A DNA stretch of 64,000 bases from Formosa agariphila KMM 3901 (GTDB lineage Bacteria; Bacteroidota; Bacteroidia; Flavobacteriales; Flavobacteriaceae). The notes below the pieces were generated by a model that saw only the letters and a program-made list of their open reading frames with translations, made no database searches and was not told the DNA's origin. The stretch covers positions 3,608,001 through 3,672,000 of the forward strand of contig NZ_HG315671.1 of assembly GCF_000723205.1 (NCBI RefSeq), read 5' to 3'. Positions 37,378-47,212 of the stretch are shown here, piece after piece. Every line of letters begins with the position of its first letter. The first letter of the stretch is position 1. A program made the position numbers and the translations under genes.

Positions 37378-38691
37378 TTAAAAAGCATTTTTAATAGCTT
37401 CAATAGTGATTCCAAACACCTGTTTCACTATCGGGTTTAGAGCATCTTCATCACCTTCAAAATGACAAGTTAGCTGAATATGCGTTCCTGTTTCATTAGA
37501 TTTTAACTCTAAGGCAGGCGAAGAAGATTCTAATTCGTAAAAAGGGCCTAATGGTTGTTCTCCTGGACTTGGCGCTCCGTCATTATACGCATTAATAACA
37601 TCTCCTGAAAAAGGCTCTTCTTGAATTTCCCACATCGAGTTTACATACTCCGTTACACCTTCAGGTTTATTATACTTAAGAATAGTTAGTATCCCATTCT
37701 TAGAATCGTAAGACCCCGCGACATCTTTAGCACGCATAGGCGACAACCCTATTTTACTTCTGTGTTTACCATCGCCACTAAAATAAATCACATGGTCTTT
37801 TACAACCAAACGATCAGATGGCACTTTGCCAAAATACTCATCATTTACAATTTCACCCAATTTAGAGACTTCTCCAGAATTATAAGGAATAAACATGGTG
37901 GTGTTTGGCGAAGGATTATACATACCGAGCAACCAAATAGACAGCAATCCTTTGTCTTTGGTCCAATTTGTTTCGCTTAAATTAGTAATAGAATTGGTTG
38001 TCCTATACGCAACCGCTTTAACTTGCGTTCCAAGATTATCAATACCGAGTGCATCTATAACAGCCGTTTTAGACAAAATTACAACCTCGCGCTCTATTCC
38101 CATCTCAAAATTAAAACCAGAATAATTTTTTAATGACGCTTGCTTAGAAAAGACAACCGTATTTTCCGTTTGACTTTTCACATCGAAAGGCTCTAAATCT
38201 ATAAGTTTTGGAGCATACCAATTGTCTAACGTAAATTCAGTGCCCTTTTCAAAATAGATGGAGTATTGCCCACCTTCTGGCCCTAACCAAAAACGTTCTT
38301 CACCTCCATACACATTTATATGTTCTAAAATTTCTTCCGACTCAAATAAAGCCTTATTAATCCAACCGTAACTCCTACCGTTATCACCAAAAGCACTACT
38401 AGTCATAACGCGACCTTGTAAAGCCGCCGAAATTGCCACTTTAGAATTTGTCGAGGCATCGGAAAGCTGAATAACATCTATATAACGTTCCATAAAAGCA
38501 ACATCTGCCGCAAAGGAATCTGTATGCGGCACACTAGTTTTACTGGTATTTGTTTGTAATGAATCTGATGCATTCATATTATTTTCCATATTTGAAGTCT
38601 TTTTAAATACACATGACGACAGGCACACAACAGAACAGAGCATGACACTCATAGTCTTAATTGCATGGAATCTTTTAGAGTTAAAAAACAA
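37378..38691 (-). CDS. Lipoprotein with aldose-epimerase-like features (function uncertain)
   Basis: The 437-residue protein has a lipoprotein signal peptide (VVCLSSC) and a Ser/Thr-rich linker. It then has a mostly beta domain with SAALQGRVMTSSAFG, ERFWLGPEGGQYSIYF and PTRAKD-like segments (here LSPMRAKDVAGSYD), reminiscent of galactose-mutarotase-like beta-sandwich families such as DUF4380 and DUF6786. A mutarotase role for L-fucose would fit its position next to the fucose regulon. I cannot identify catalytic residues with certainty, and it is on the opposite strand from the regulon's second half. Confidence 0.68.
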   Translation of the reverse strand: MFFNSKRFHAIKTMSVMLCSVVCLSSCVFKKTSNMENNMNASDSLQTNTSKTSVPHTDSFAADVAFMERYIDVIQLSDASTNSKVAISAALQGRVMTSSAFGDNGRSYGWINKALFESEEILEHINVYGGEERFWLGPEGGQYSIYFEKGTEFTLDNWYAPKLIDLEPFDVKSQTENTVVFSKQASLKNYSGFNFEMGIEREVVILSKTAVIDALGIDNLGTQVKAVAYRTTNSITNLSETNWTKDKGLLSIWLLGMYNPSPNTTMFIPYNSGEVSKLGEIVNDEYFGKVPSDRLVVKDHVIYFSGDGKHRSKIGLSPMRAKDVAGSYDSKNGILTILKYNKPEGVTEYVNSMWEIQEEPFSGDVINAYNDGAPSPGEQPLGPFYELESSSPALELKSNETGTHIQLTCHFEGDEDALNPIVKQVFGITIEAIKNAF

Positions 38692-38981
38692 AATTGTTTT
38701 CAGTTTGCTGTTAGTTTAATTTACAACTAGAATAGACACTGTTCGCTTACAGAAATAAACCATTGTCGAATGCAATACATCTTATAAAAATGATTTACGA
38801 AACCGGTGCTATCTCCCCTACAATATACGGACAAAAACAGAGGTAACATAAAGATTATTAACGAATAGTATCTTTATAATTAAACTTTAAAAGATTTAAA
38901 AGAGAACTTACACCTTACATTTAGGCAAAAGAAATACAAATCACAGAAAACATGTTTCTAAATTATTTAAACAAAACCGCT

Positions 38982-39560
38982 TTATGCAACTGGCAAGCCT
39001 TTTCCTTGTTTTTTCATGATACTAAGGAGAGATTTTGCATCAATATCAATTTTCTGCACCATTTTATTATCTACAACCAAAACTTCACCTTCTAAGGCAT
39101 TTGTTGTACTCGGAAAAAACACCACCGAACTACTAGTTTTTTCATCTATTAAAAGACCTGGCTTATTACCCATTGGAGTACTAACTAATACTGATGTTCT
39201 GTTATCTGGTTTCGGATTTATTTTATTCTCAAGCTCGGTTTTATATTTACCGTATCCCGGAATAACATCCAGCATCATGCCTTCAAACCAATTGTAAAAT
39301 GTTTTAAATCGTGGTAAGGTTGCTAAATAACCAAACACATAAAAAATGAGTAGTAATAGTAAACCTGTTGTAATGGTTAAAGAATACTTTCCGAAAAAAT
39401 CGTCTAAGTGCAAGTTATGAACAACTATTTTTCCGAGATGACTGACTTTGTACCATAATTTTTCAATAACAATGAAAAGAATAAATATGGGTAACAAATA
39501 CATCATCCCACTTACAATTTTATTTTTTGGTTTTACTAGACGTTTTTTGTAATCCTTCAT
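38982..39560 (-). CDS. Two-helix inner-membrane protein (DUF502-like)
   Basis: I choose ATG 39560 (MKDYKKRLVKPKNK), which gives 192 residues; an ORF start 16 codons upstream adds an unlikely leader. Two hydrophobic helices (SGMMYLLPIFILFIVIEKLW and LTITTGLLLLLIFYVFGYLA) precede a soluble C-terminal part with PTPMGN-like (VSTPMGNKPGLLIDE) and FFPSTTNALEGEVLVV motifs. This pattern recalls DUF502 membrane proteins. Function is unknown. It is the last chromosomal gene before the tRNA-Leu fragment and island boundary. Confidence 0.7.
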   Translation of the reverse strand: MKDYKKRLVKPKNKIVSGMMYLLPIFILFIVIEKLWYKVSHLGKIVVHNLHLDDFFGKYSLTITTGLLLLLIFYVFGYLATLPRFKTFYNWFEGMMLDVIPGYGKYKTELENKINPKPDNRTSVLVSTPMGNKPGLLIDEKTSSSVVFFPSTTNALEGEVLVVDNKMVQKIDIDAKSLLSIMKKQGKGLPVA

Positions 39561-39810
39561 TGGTTTTAGGTTGGTTATTTGGTATAAAATTATGAGCTCA
39601 AATATCACTTTATAAAATAACTAGATAGAATGATAACCCAGGTATGTTAAAAGTAAATAAAAAAATTAATAATTGGATTTGAAAAACAATTTTATAAGCT
39701 GTTTTGCTTCAATTTATTTTTTTCATTTTAGCAAGAAGACAGGACTATACTTGTGATAATATTGAGACATAAAAACGAAAAACATAGTCATAAGTCATAA
39801 ATTCTAAAAC

Positions 39811-39840
39811 AAAAAAAGCCGACTATAAATAGTCGGCTTT
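39811..39840 (-). terminator. Terminator downstream of the tRNA-Leu 3' fragment
   Basis: AAAGCCGACTAT (39815-39826) and ATAGTCGGCTTT (39829-39840) form a perfect 12-bp inverted repeat. On the minus strand it is followed by a run of T. It lies just beyond the tRNA 3' end, as expected for the original tRNA-Leu transcription unit on the chromosome. Confidence 0.85.
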
Positions 39841-39849
39841 CTCTTATTG

Positions 39850-39902
39850 TGCGGGCGGAGAGACTCGAACTCTCACACCTCGCGGCACTAGATCCTAAGT
39901 CT
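39850..39902 (-). other. attachment site: 3' fragment of tRNA-Leu(TAG)
   Basis: On the minus strand the sequence runs from the anticodon loop (CTTAGGA, anticodon TAG), through the stem TCTAG and the long variable arm characteristic of leucine tRNAs (TGCCGCGAGGTGT), to the T-arm GAGAG-TTCGAGT-CTCTC. It ends with the acceptor strand CGCCCGC and discriminator A. The 5' half is missing: the anticodon stem partner should be CTAGA but reads AAAGA, and no D-arm follows. CCA is not encoded. This is the half-tRNA left at one end of an integrative element that targets tRNA-Leu. It should not be a functional tRNA. Confidence 0.85.
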
Positions 39903-40073
39903 TTACAAGAATTAAACAATTAAAATCAAAATCAAGTAAAAACACTGATTTTAAGATACTTACATTTTAACCAATATCATATAAAACCATTTAATAACAC
40001 TAAATGTTGTACCTATGTTGTACCAACCTTAATTTTATTTGAATTATCTTTAAGTATTAAAAATCAACATCAT

Positions 40074-41285
40074 ATGTCTTCAAGTGTTAAAGTCGTAATC
40101 AGAAAAAAGCCAAATGAGCATAAAGAATATCCTTTAGCTATCCGCATTACAAAAGAAAGAAAATCTAGTTACCATTACATTGGCCAATATATTCTATTGG
40201 AACATTGGGATAAAAGAAATAATCGGGTTAAAAAATCCCATCCATATGCAGATAATTTAAACAGTTTATTACTTACAAAAATCGCTGAAGCAAATAAAAG
40301 CCTTTTGAACTTACAAGAAGAGGATTGTGATATTTCATCTTCTCAAATTAAAGAAAAACTGTATACCACGCAGTCATTCAATTTCTTTGACTTCTCAAAT
40401 ACATATTTAGAAGAATTAAAAGTAAATAATAAATTGACTAGGTTATCTAGTGAAAAGGCTTATTTGGGAAATTTATTAAAATTTAACAAATCCAAAAATT
40501 TAACTTTTAAAGAAATAAATGTCAAATATTTAAATCAGTATAAAACATTTTTAAAATCCAAGAGGTCCTTAAATGAACGCTCAGCAATAAACAATCTTAT
40601 TTTTATTCGCACCATCTTTAATAGAGCAATACAATTTGAGGTAACCAAACAAGAATTCTATCCGTTTGGGAAACATAAAATTAAAATTAAATTTCCCGAA
40701 ACTAAAAAGATTGGATTAAACCATGATGAGATTAAAAAAATTGAAGATTTAAAAAACCTCTCCGATAAAGAAATTCATGCAAGAAACATTTGGCTTTTTA
40801 GTTTTTACCTTGCTGGTATTAGAGCTGCAGATGTATTTAAATTAAAGTGGAATGACATAAGTGATGGTAGACTTAATTATGAAATGGACAAGAATACTAA
40901 AAAGGTTACTTTAAAAATGCCGGAACAAGCCTTAAAAATTTGTAATTCGTACTTAAAACTAAAACAAACCAAAGACGACTTTATTTTTCCAGAAATGAAA
41001 TTTGCTGATTTCAACAACCCTGCAGATGTACTTTCAAAGATTAAAGCCGCCAATAGAAAAACAAATAAGTACTTAAAATCCATTGCAGTGAAAGCAGAAA
41101 TTACAAAAAGCCTAACCATGCATATTTCTAGACATAGTTTCGGTAATATAGCTGGAGATAGAATTTCCCCTTTAATGCTACAGAAATTGTATAGACACTC
41201 TCATTTAAGTACTACAATCGGATACCAAGGTAATTTCATTCATAAAGACGCAGACGATGCTTTAGATCGAGTTATAAATTTTTAA
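40074..41285 (+). CDS. Tyrosine recombinase/integrase
   Basis: The 403-residue protein has an N-terminal Arm-type DNA-binding domain (VVIRKKPNEHKEYPLAIRIT), a core-binding SAM-like domain (about 105-210) and a catalytic domain. The catalytic residues are Arg250 (AGIRAADVFKLKW), His350-x-x-Arg353 (HISRHSF), His377 (YRHSHLS) and Tyr384 (GYQG). It should catalyse integration and excision between the tRNA-Leu att site and the element. This Bacteroidota family is typical of integrative elements and conjugative transposons. It points rightward into the island. Confidence 0.93.
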   Translation: MSSSVKVVIRKKPNEHKEYPLAIRITKERKSSYHYIGQYILLEHWDKRNNRVKKSHPYADNLNSLLLTKIAEANKSLLNLQEEDCDISSSQIKEKLYTTQSFNFFDFSNTYLEELKVNNKLTRLSSEKAYLGNLLKFNKSKNLTFKEINVKYLNQYKTFLKSKRSLNERSAINNLIFIRTIFNRAIQFEVTKQEFYPFGKHKIKIKFPETKKIGLNHDEIKKIEDLKNLSDKEIHARNIWLFSFYLAGIRAADVFKLKWNDISDGRLNYEMDKNTKKVTLKMPEQALKICNSYLKLKQTKDDFIFPEMKFADFNNPADVLSKIKAANRKTNKYLKSIAVKAEITKSLTMHISRHSFGNIAGDRISPLMLQKLYRHSHLSTTIGYQGNFIHKDADDALDRVINF

Positions 41286-41531
41286 TAATTTCAATCTATA
41301 GAATTTGAATTATTTTCTACGTATAGCAATTTAATGACAAAGCAAATGCAATACAAGTACTTAAACATCTTGCAATTATCAAATATTGTTCTGTTTAATT
41401 TCGTAATTTATATACATGAAATTATTAGCTCACCCTACTTCCCGATATTTTACGATACTTAATCTGGTAAAACAAAGTTAATTTAATCTTCTTAAATAGA
41501 TATTAAAATCTACAAATGATATAAATCTTAA

Positions 41532-42953
41532 TTAATTTTCATTTCTATACTCAAAAGGATTTGTATACAATACTTTTTCATTTTGCATTAATCTCTCATG
41601 TATATGATAGGTTACATCCATCCAACTGCGTTCTTCACCCCATAGTGGTCTTATCATTTGAGATTCCCAGTTTTCTAATTCGTTTTGTAACAATTGAAAT
41701 TCTTTAGGATTTCTACTTTCAAGGTTTGTCATTTCCCCCAAATCATTTTTTAAATTGTATAAAGTTGCTCCGTAACCTTGCAAACGAACCATTTTATAAT
41801 CGCCGACCCTAACTCCAGCTTCTTCTAATTTCCTCCAAAACAATCTATCATGAGGGTTTCCGGACTTTACACCTTTTAAATATGGTAACAAATTCACACC
41901 ATCTAATAATAAATCATCTGACATTTTAATTTTAGCAGCTGCTATCGATGTTGTAAAAATATCTAATGACGAAGACAACCCTTTAAAGGTTTGCCCTCCT
42001 TTAATCTCCTTGGGCCAACTAACAACAAATGGCACCCTATGGCCACCCTCAAATTTATTACCTTTCCAGCCTTTAAGAGGGCCTCCACTTGAACTGTTAT
42101 TGGCAGCTCCTCCATTATCCCTTAAAAAATATATGAGGGTATTTTGTTCCAAACCCAAATCCCTTAATTTTTGATTTAATTTCCCAACATTTTCATCCAA
42201 AGACCAGGTCATAGCAGCCAGTTTTTGTCTAGGATGATTTTTAAACTTTTCCAAATGCTCCTCTTTAGCTTCCATTGGGGTATGAACCGCATTATATGCT
42301 AAATACATAAAAAATGGTTGGTCCTTATGCTCTTCAATGTATTTTACCGATTTATCCCCCAAAACATCTGTCATATACCCTTCAAATTTCACACGATTAC
42401 CATTGTGTTGTAGCATATTATATTTTGAAGGATTTTTCAAGGGAAAATAAGATCTACTTCCTATTTCAAACCCAAAAAACTCATCGAATCCTCTTTGATT
42501 AGGATGGTCTGATTTACTAGCTCCTAAATGCCATTTACCTAAGGCTATCGTTTTATAACCATTATTTTTAAAAATATCGGCCATAGTAACAACATCATCT
42601 GACAAACCAATATCACCAGAATCTCCATATCCCGTTCCATTGGCCTCAAATCCAAAACGCTGTTGATATTTTCCTGTTATCAAACCGGCTCTTGAAGGGG
42701 CGCAAACAGTAGCGCTTACATGAGCATCTGTAAACACCACACCACTTTTGGCCAAATTATCTATATGGGGGGGGGTAGCAAATCCTTGCTACCCATAAAG
42801 CCAAAATCGGCATAGCCTGCATCGTCTATAAGAATAACGATAACATTAGGTTGTTTGATTTGACTTGATGGTTTTTCTACTAATGCCTTGTTTTTGCATG
42901 ATACATTACGAACTAAAAAAAAGAAGAACTTTAAAAATGGAATTCACAAACAT
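41532..42953 (-). pseudogene. Sulfatase (S1 family), frameshifted at a poly-C tract
   Basis: The downstream part (41532 to about 42766) encodes a normal arylsulfatase: formylglycine motif VCAPSRAGLITGKYQQRF, GKWHLGASKSDHPNQRGFDEFFG and YLAYNAVHTPMEAK. The missing N-terminus lies just upstream in another frame: QPNVIVILIDDAGYADFGFM with the metal-binding DD, then GSKDLL. The frames meet at nine C residues (plus-strand G9, 42767-42775). Seven or ten C would restore DLL-PP-HIDNLAKSG; with nine the upstream frame hits TAG at 42763. Further upstream a lipoprotein-like LVRNVSC lacks an in-frame ATG: the plausible ATG 42953 is in another frame and is separated by a T8 tract (42915-42922). Both breaks are at homopolymers, so phase variation, decay or sequencing error are all possible. 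Confidence 0.82.
42767..42775. repeat. Homopolymeric G9/C9 tract inside the sulfatase coding region
   Basis: Nine consecutive G on the plus strand are conspicuous in this AT-rich DNA. The tract is exactly where the sulfatase reading frame breaks. Poly-G/C tracts of this length are prone to slipped-strand mispairing. Confidence 0.9.
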
Positions 42954-43154
42954 TCCGAATTGCCTTTAAAACAAAAGTATCTGTAATTGATAATCCGAAC
43001 CATACATATTCCTCCCAACAGCACTTGATTCTTATTAATTAATAAGTATAGAACACAAGATAAAACACTTTTTGCACAGGCTTAATAATTTCATAACATT
43101 ACCAAATAGTACTTTTTATAATTAAAAACACTTATATAAAAACATATAAGAATT

Positions 43155-44933
43155 ATGAATAAGTATTTTTTAGTTGTGCTCATAACGATCACTGGAATCC
43201 TTAATGGTGGAGCACAAAACCTACCTAAAACGGATAAAGAATTTAATAATAACGAAAACGACTTTCAATTTGTAGTGGTTAGTGATCGCACTGGTGGAAT
43301 GCAACCCGGTGTTTTCGCTAAAGCATTGGATAAAGTTAATTTAGTTCAGCCTGAATTTGTTATTTCTGTTGGAGATCTTATTGATGGATACACCAAGGAC
43401 CCTAAAATTTGGAATGCACAATGGGATGAATTTGATTCGATTGTAAACAAATTAGAGATGCCATTTTACCATGTATCAGGTAACCACGACACTAGTAATG
43501 AACTATTATTAGAAGCTTGGCGCGCACGGCTAGGTAAAGATTATTATCATTTTAAATATAAGAATGTTTTATTTTTAGCTATCAATACAGATGAAATTGA
43601 AGGCGGTGGATTAAGTCAAACCCAAATCAACTATTTTGAGCAAACTTTAGCGAAAAACCAAGACGTACGTTGGACCTTGTTATTTATGCATAGACCTGTT
43701 TGGTCATATGAAGATGATTTAGGCTATAAGCAAATTGAAAAAGCATTAGGTAAAAGACAATACACTTTATTTAGTGGACATCATCACCATTATAGGTACA
43801 AAAACCACAATAACATGGAACATTTCACCTTAGCAACCTCTGGAGGTGGTAGTAACCTGAGAGGTGCTAATGTAGGAGAATTTCACCATATTAGTTGGAT
43901 TACAATGAAAGCCGAAGGTCCAAAAATTGCACATTTAGAACTTTCTGGAATTTATGACAAAAATGTAGTTTTAGAAGCGGATTATGAAGACATTCAAGTC
44001 TTACGAAAAGGTAAATGGTTAGAAGTCTCACCTTATGTAAACGCAACAAACACTTTTAATTCGTTTGCGACAGAAATGATTTTTAGAAATGATACTAAAC
44101 GAAATATGATTATCAAAGGAAAAATTAAAGATACGAATGGATTAACATTTTCACCCAACACTATTTCGGATACGTTATCCCCAAGTACTAGCAAAACCAT
44201 TCCTTTAACAGTATCCTCCAATTCCAACAATGCATCAATTCAAACATTAAATAACACCCTTACAAATATCACTTTAAACGGTGGATTTTTAAGCGCTTTA
44301 AATGATAGTATTTTTATTTCAACTTCCAAAACCTTATTAACCGATTGGAATCACACTCTTCTTAAGACCGAGAACAATATATCTATTGATGGAGATTTAA
44401 ATGACTGGAATTCATCTGATTTTATAGACGTATTACAACCCCAATTTTTAAAAGAAGATTGGGATTGGACTGGCCCTAAAGATGGGAACTTTAAGTTTTC
44501 TCTTTCTCGAGATAATAAGCAATTATACATAGGTATCTCATTTAAGGATGACAAGCTTATTTTCAATAATAATATTAAAGAAAACCAAGATAAATTTTAT
44601 GTAAATTTAAACTCTTCGAAACAACAAATAAAATTAGAGTTTATTAAAAATTCAAAATCTTCAAGTCCTTTTATTATTTGGAATGAAGGACAATCTAAAA
44701 ATATCGATGCCATTTTAAAACAAAATTCAAACGAACTTATTTTAGAATTTTCTTTACCCCTTAAAGACATCTTTGATAAAAAAATGGAGGATATGGATTG
44801 GTTGCGTGTTAATATCGGAGTTATGGATCACGATCAGATGGAAAATACAAAACCTTCTATTTTATGGTGGAGACCTTTAAATACTTCTCCTCTTAACTAT
44901 AAAGACAATGGAAAATTTTACATAGAAAAGTAA
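43155..44933 (+). CDS. Secreted metallophosphoesterase with C-terminal CBM9-like domain
   Basis: The 592-residue protein has a signal peptide (about 20 residues). A calcineurin-like phosphoesterase domain spans residues about 35-270: VVSDRTGG at the first metal position (DRT rather than the canonical DxH), VGDLIDG, SGNHDT, FMHRPVW and SGHHHHY. The middle is a beta-sandwich linker. Residues about 415-590 (ISIDGDLNDWNSSDF, LYIGISFKDDKL, WLRVNIGVMDHD) look like a CBM9/DOMON-type sugar-binding domain. It may remove phosphate from a glycan or glycoconjugate outside the cytoplasm. It is the only plus-strand gene of the island besides the integrase. Confidence 0.83.
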   Translation: MNKYFLVVLITITGILNGGAQNLPKTDKEFNNNENDFQFVVVSDRTGGMQPGVFAKALDKVNLVQPEFVISVGDLIDGYTKDPKIWNAQWDEFDSIVNKLEMPFYHVSGNHDTSNELLLEAWRARLGKDYYHFKYKNVLFLAINTDEIEGGGLSQTQINYFEQTLAKNQDVRWTLLFMHRPVWSYEDDLGYKQIEKALGKRQYTLFSGHHHHYRYKNHNNMEHFTLATSGGGSNLRGANVGEFHHISWITMKAEGPKIAHLELSGIYDKNVVLEADYEDIQVLRKGKWLEVSPYVNATNTFNSFATEMIFRNDTKRNMIIKGKIKDTNGLTFSPNTISDTLSPSTSKTIPLTVSSNSNNASIQTLNNTLTNITLNGGFLSALNDSIFISTSKTLLTDWNHTLLKTENNISIDGDLNDWNSSDFIDVLQPQFLKEDWDWTGPKDGNFKFSLSRDNKQLYIGISFKDDKLIFNNNIKENQDKFYVNLNSSKQQIKLEFIKNSKSSSPFIIWNEGQSKNIDAILKQNSNELILEFSLPLKDIFDKKMEDMDWLRVNIGVMDHDQMENTKPSILWWRPLNTSPLNYKDNGKFYIEK

Positions 44934-45005
44934 GGAGAACTCCTTTTAAACATAATTTATAGAGATCATTTTAAGTAAAAAATAACACTTGAAATGATTT
45001 CTTAT

Positions 45006-45839
45006 TTAAAAATTAAAATTACTCGGATCTGGACCAATTCTTTCCATTCGATCTAACCCATTTATCATTTCTATTTCTTCAACACTTAATTCAAAATCAA
45101 ATACTTTAGCGTTATCAATTATTCTACTTTCCTTAACAGACTTAGGAATTGTAATTACACCTCTTTGCAAGTTCCACCTTAACACGATTTGAACTTCTGT
45201 TTTATTATATTTAGTAGCCAGTTTATTAATAATTTCTATTTCAAAAATTCTACCTTGCATTAAAGGACTCCAAGCTTGATATTGAATGCCATTGGTTTTA
45301 CAATACTGAAACAGTTCCTTTTGCTGTAAATACGGGTGAAATTCTACTTGATTAACCATAGGAATAATTTGAGCTGTAGTTTGCAATTCTTCTAACTGCT
45401 CTATTATAAAATTACTAACACCAATAGCTCTAACCTTACCTTCATTATACAAAAATTCCAAAGCTCTCCATGTATCTTGAAACTTACCTTTAACAGGCCA
45501 ATGAACCAAGTATAAATCTAAATAATCTGTTTGTAATTTTTTTAGACTTTCATCAAAAGCTTTCAAAGTATTCTCATAACCTTGATCTGAATTCCAAACC
45601 TTACTTGTTACAAAAATATTTTTTCGATCAATTCCGCTTTCTTTAATTCCTTGCCCTACACCTTTCTCATTGTCATAAATCGCAGCAGTATCAATATGGC
45701 GATAATTAGCCTTCAATGCATATTTCACGGCATTAATAACTTCATTTCCATCTGCCGACTTAAAAACACCAAGACCAAAATATGGCATTTCAACTCCGTT
45801 ATTTAATTGAAAACTACCATTTAAATCTGTTAATTTCAT
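45006..45839 (-). CDS. Aldo/keto reductase
   Basis: The 277-residue (alpha/beta)8-barrel NADPH oxidoreductase has the AKR tetrad: Asp and Tyr in DTAAIYDNEKGVG, Lys in FVTSKVWN, His in YLVHWPVKG. The NADP-binding C-terminal IPKSVKESRIIDNAKVFDF is also present. It is cytoplasmic. It is the last gene of a six-gene minus-strand operon (33-base gap from the AGE-family gene) and may reduce a sugar or reactive aldehyde produced by the locus. Its substrate is not deducible. Confidence 0.92.
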   Translation of the reverse strand: MKLTDLNGSFQLNNGVEMPYFGLGVFKSADGNEVINAVKYALKANYRHIDTAAIYDNEKGVGQGIKESGIDRKNIFVTSKVWNSDQGYENTLKAFDESLKKLQTDYLDLYLVHWPVKGKFQDTWRALEFLYNEGKVRAIGVSNFIIEQLEELQTTAQIIPMVNQVEFHPYLQQKELFQYCKTNGIQYQAWSPLMQGRIFEIEIINKLATKYNKTEVQIVLRWNLQRGVITIPKSVKESRIIDNAKVFDFELSVEEIEMINGLDRMERIGPDPSNFNF

Positions 45840-45872
45840 ATTTCAAAATTTAGTTTATGTATTAAATTGTTG

Positions 45873-47183
45873 TTACTCTTTGATAGTATTTTTACTCTTA
45901 ATTAAATATTGAATCATTTCTAATGTATGATAGGTCGATTTCCCTATACTTCCTTTTAGTTCATTGGTTATTGGAATATTATTTTTATCAATATAAAAAT
46001 ATTCCCCACCGTTATCTATATCTGTAAATGCCTTAAAATAAAAATCTTCCAATTTTAATAGTCTCTCTTTATAGAGTTCACCACCCAAAGATAAAGCGAT
46101 GAGAGCTTCACAATGTTGCCACCAAGTTTTTCTAAAATCTATAACTTCTTCAGACATAACATTTACTTCACTATAAATCCCTTGAGAAAGATTAGCCTCT
46201 GGAAAAACAGGTTTACTCAACGTTCTATCTAGAATTTCTATACCTAGGTTATAATATTTCTGTTTTTGTTCTAATGTTAAAAAATCCCATGACTTAGTTC
46301 TTAATAGCAACGATGCAAGCTGGAAATTATGTCCTGGAGTAACTTTTATTGCAATATCTTTTGAATTTGAAAATTTAAAAACACTCCAATCATCATTATA
46401 TTTCAAATTCACCCAGCCTAAATTAGCATTCCAGGCTTGATTATAAATAATGGATAAATTTTCCTTTAAATAAGACTCATATTTTAACTTGTTCACCACG
46501 TCTGTGCCCCATAAGTTTTCTAAATATGCTGTAATTGGATACATTAAAGACTGAAGCGATTTACTACCAGAGACTTGACCTTTACTCATATCATAAGCAC
46601 CGTAAAAGCCCCCATTTTTCTTGTCGTGAAAACGTTCAATAAAATCAACATTTAATTTATTTATATTAAGTAGTAATGTTTCATTTGGATAATGTTTATA
46701 TAATTCTACTAAGCCGCACAAACCATAAACCTGCTGCCAAACATCTAAGCTATTTGTAATGTCTTTTGTCTTTAACTTTACATCATAAAATGAATTAAAA
46801 TAATGTCCGACCGAATCTCTACTTACTAAATGATTCATCTGAAAATTATAAGCATTAATTGCTTTATTCAAATTATTTCCATTTGCCTTTGCAGAAGATG
46901 ACATTCCATAAATTAACCTACTAAGGGCAACATTATAGACTTTATTGGAAACAACTTGCCCTGAATTATCTATTTCGGAATAATAAGTGCCTAATTCAGA
47001 TTCATAGGCGTTTACTTTAAAAAAAGAGACTAAATTGTTTATTGATTTATTATATTTAGTACTAACATCAACCAGCCCTTTATTTTTTTGTTTTTTTAAA
47101 TCTTTACAGGAGAATGTCGAGATTAAAAATAATAAAATAAAAAGATTAGGTATTTTATTTATGTAACTACTTAATATTTTCAT
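45873..47183 (-). CDS. AGE-family (N-acylglucosamine 2-epimerase-like) lipoprotein
   Basis: The 436-residue protein has a lipoprotein signal (STFSCKD) and an (alpha/alpha)6-barrel typical of the AGE superfamily: SLDVWQQVYGLCGLVELY, KSLQSLMYPITAYLE, TPGHNFQLASLLL, RKTWWQHCEALIAL and GSIGKSTYHTLEMIQYL with the conserved histidines. Family members epimerise or isomerise sugars, for example mannobiose 2-epimerase or mannose isomerase. Known AGE enzymes are usually cytoplasmic, so the predicted export to the periplasm or outer membrane is unusual. A mannobiose-type substrate would fit the mannanase in the same island. Confidence 0.82.
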   Translation of the reverse strand: MKILSSYINKIPNLFILLFLISTFSCKDLKKQKNKGLVDVSTKYNKSINNLVSFFKVNAYESELGTYYSEIDNSGQVVSNKVYNVALSRLIYGMSSSAKANGNNLNKAINAYNFQMNHLVSRDSVGHYFNSFYDVKLKTKDITNSLDVWQQVYGLCGLVELYKHYPNETLLLNINKLNVDFIERFHDKKNGGFYGAYDMSKGQVSGSKSLQSLMYPITAYLENLWGTDVVNKLKYESYLKENLSIIYNQAWNANLGWVNLKYNDDWSVFKFSNSKDIAIKVTPGHNFQLASLLLRTKSWDFLTLEQKQKYYNLGIEILDRTLSKPVFPEANLSQGIYSEVNVMSEEVIDFRKTWWQHCEALIALSLGGELYKERLLKLEDFYFKAFTDIDNGGEYFYIDKNNIPITNELKGSIGKSTYHTLEMIQYLIKSKNTIKE

Positions 47184-47212
47184 ACAATTCTAGCAATATC
47201 ATTAAGCGTAAT

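Noticed and set aside
39850-39902. A functional tRNA-Leu gene
   Set aside because: Only the anticodon loop to the 3' end is present; the acceptor 5' strand, D-arm and 5' anticodon stem are missing, so it was called an att-site fragment.
41532-42755. An intact sulfatase starting at TTG 42755
   Set aside because: Such a protein would lack the metal-binding DD region, which is clearly encoded upstream in another frame, so the locus was called frameshifted.
44935-44958. Terminator AAGGAG-AA-CTCCTT after the CBM9 phosphoesterase
   Set aside because: Six-base arms with a two-base loop and few following T residues are too weak to call.
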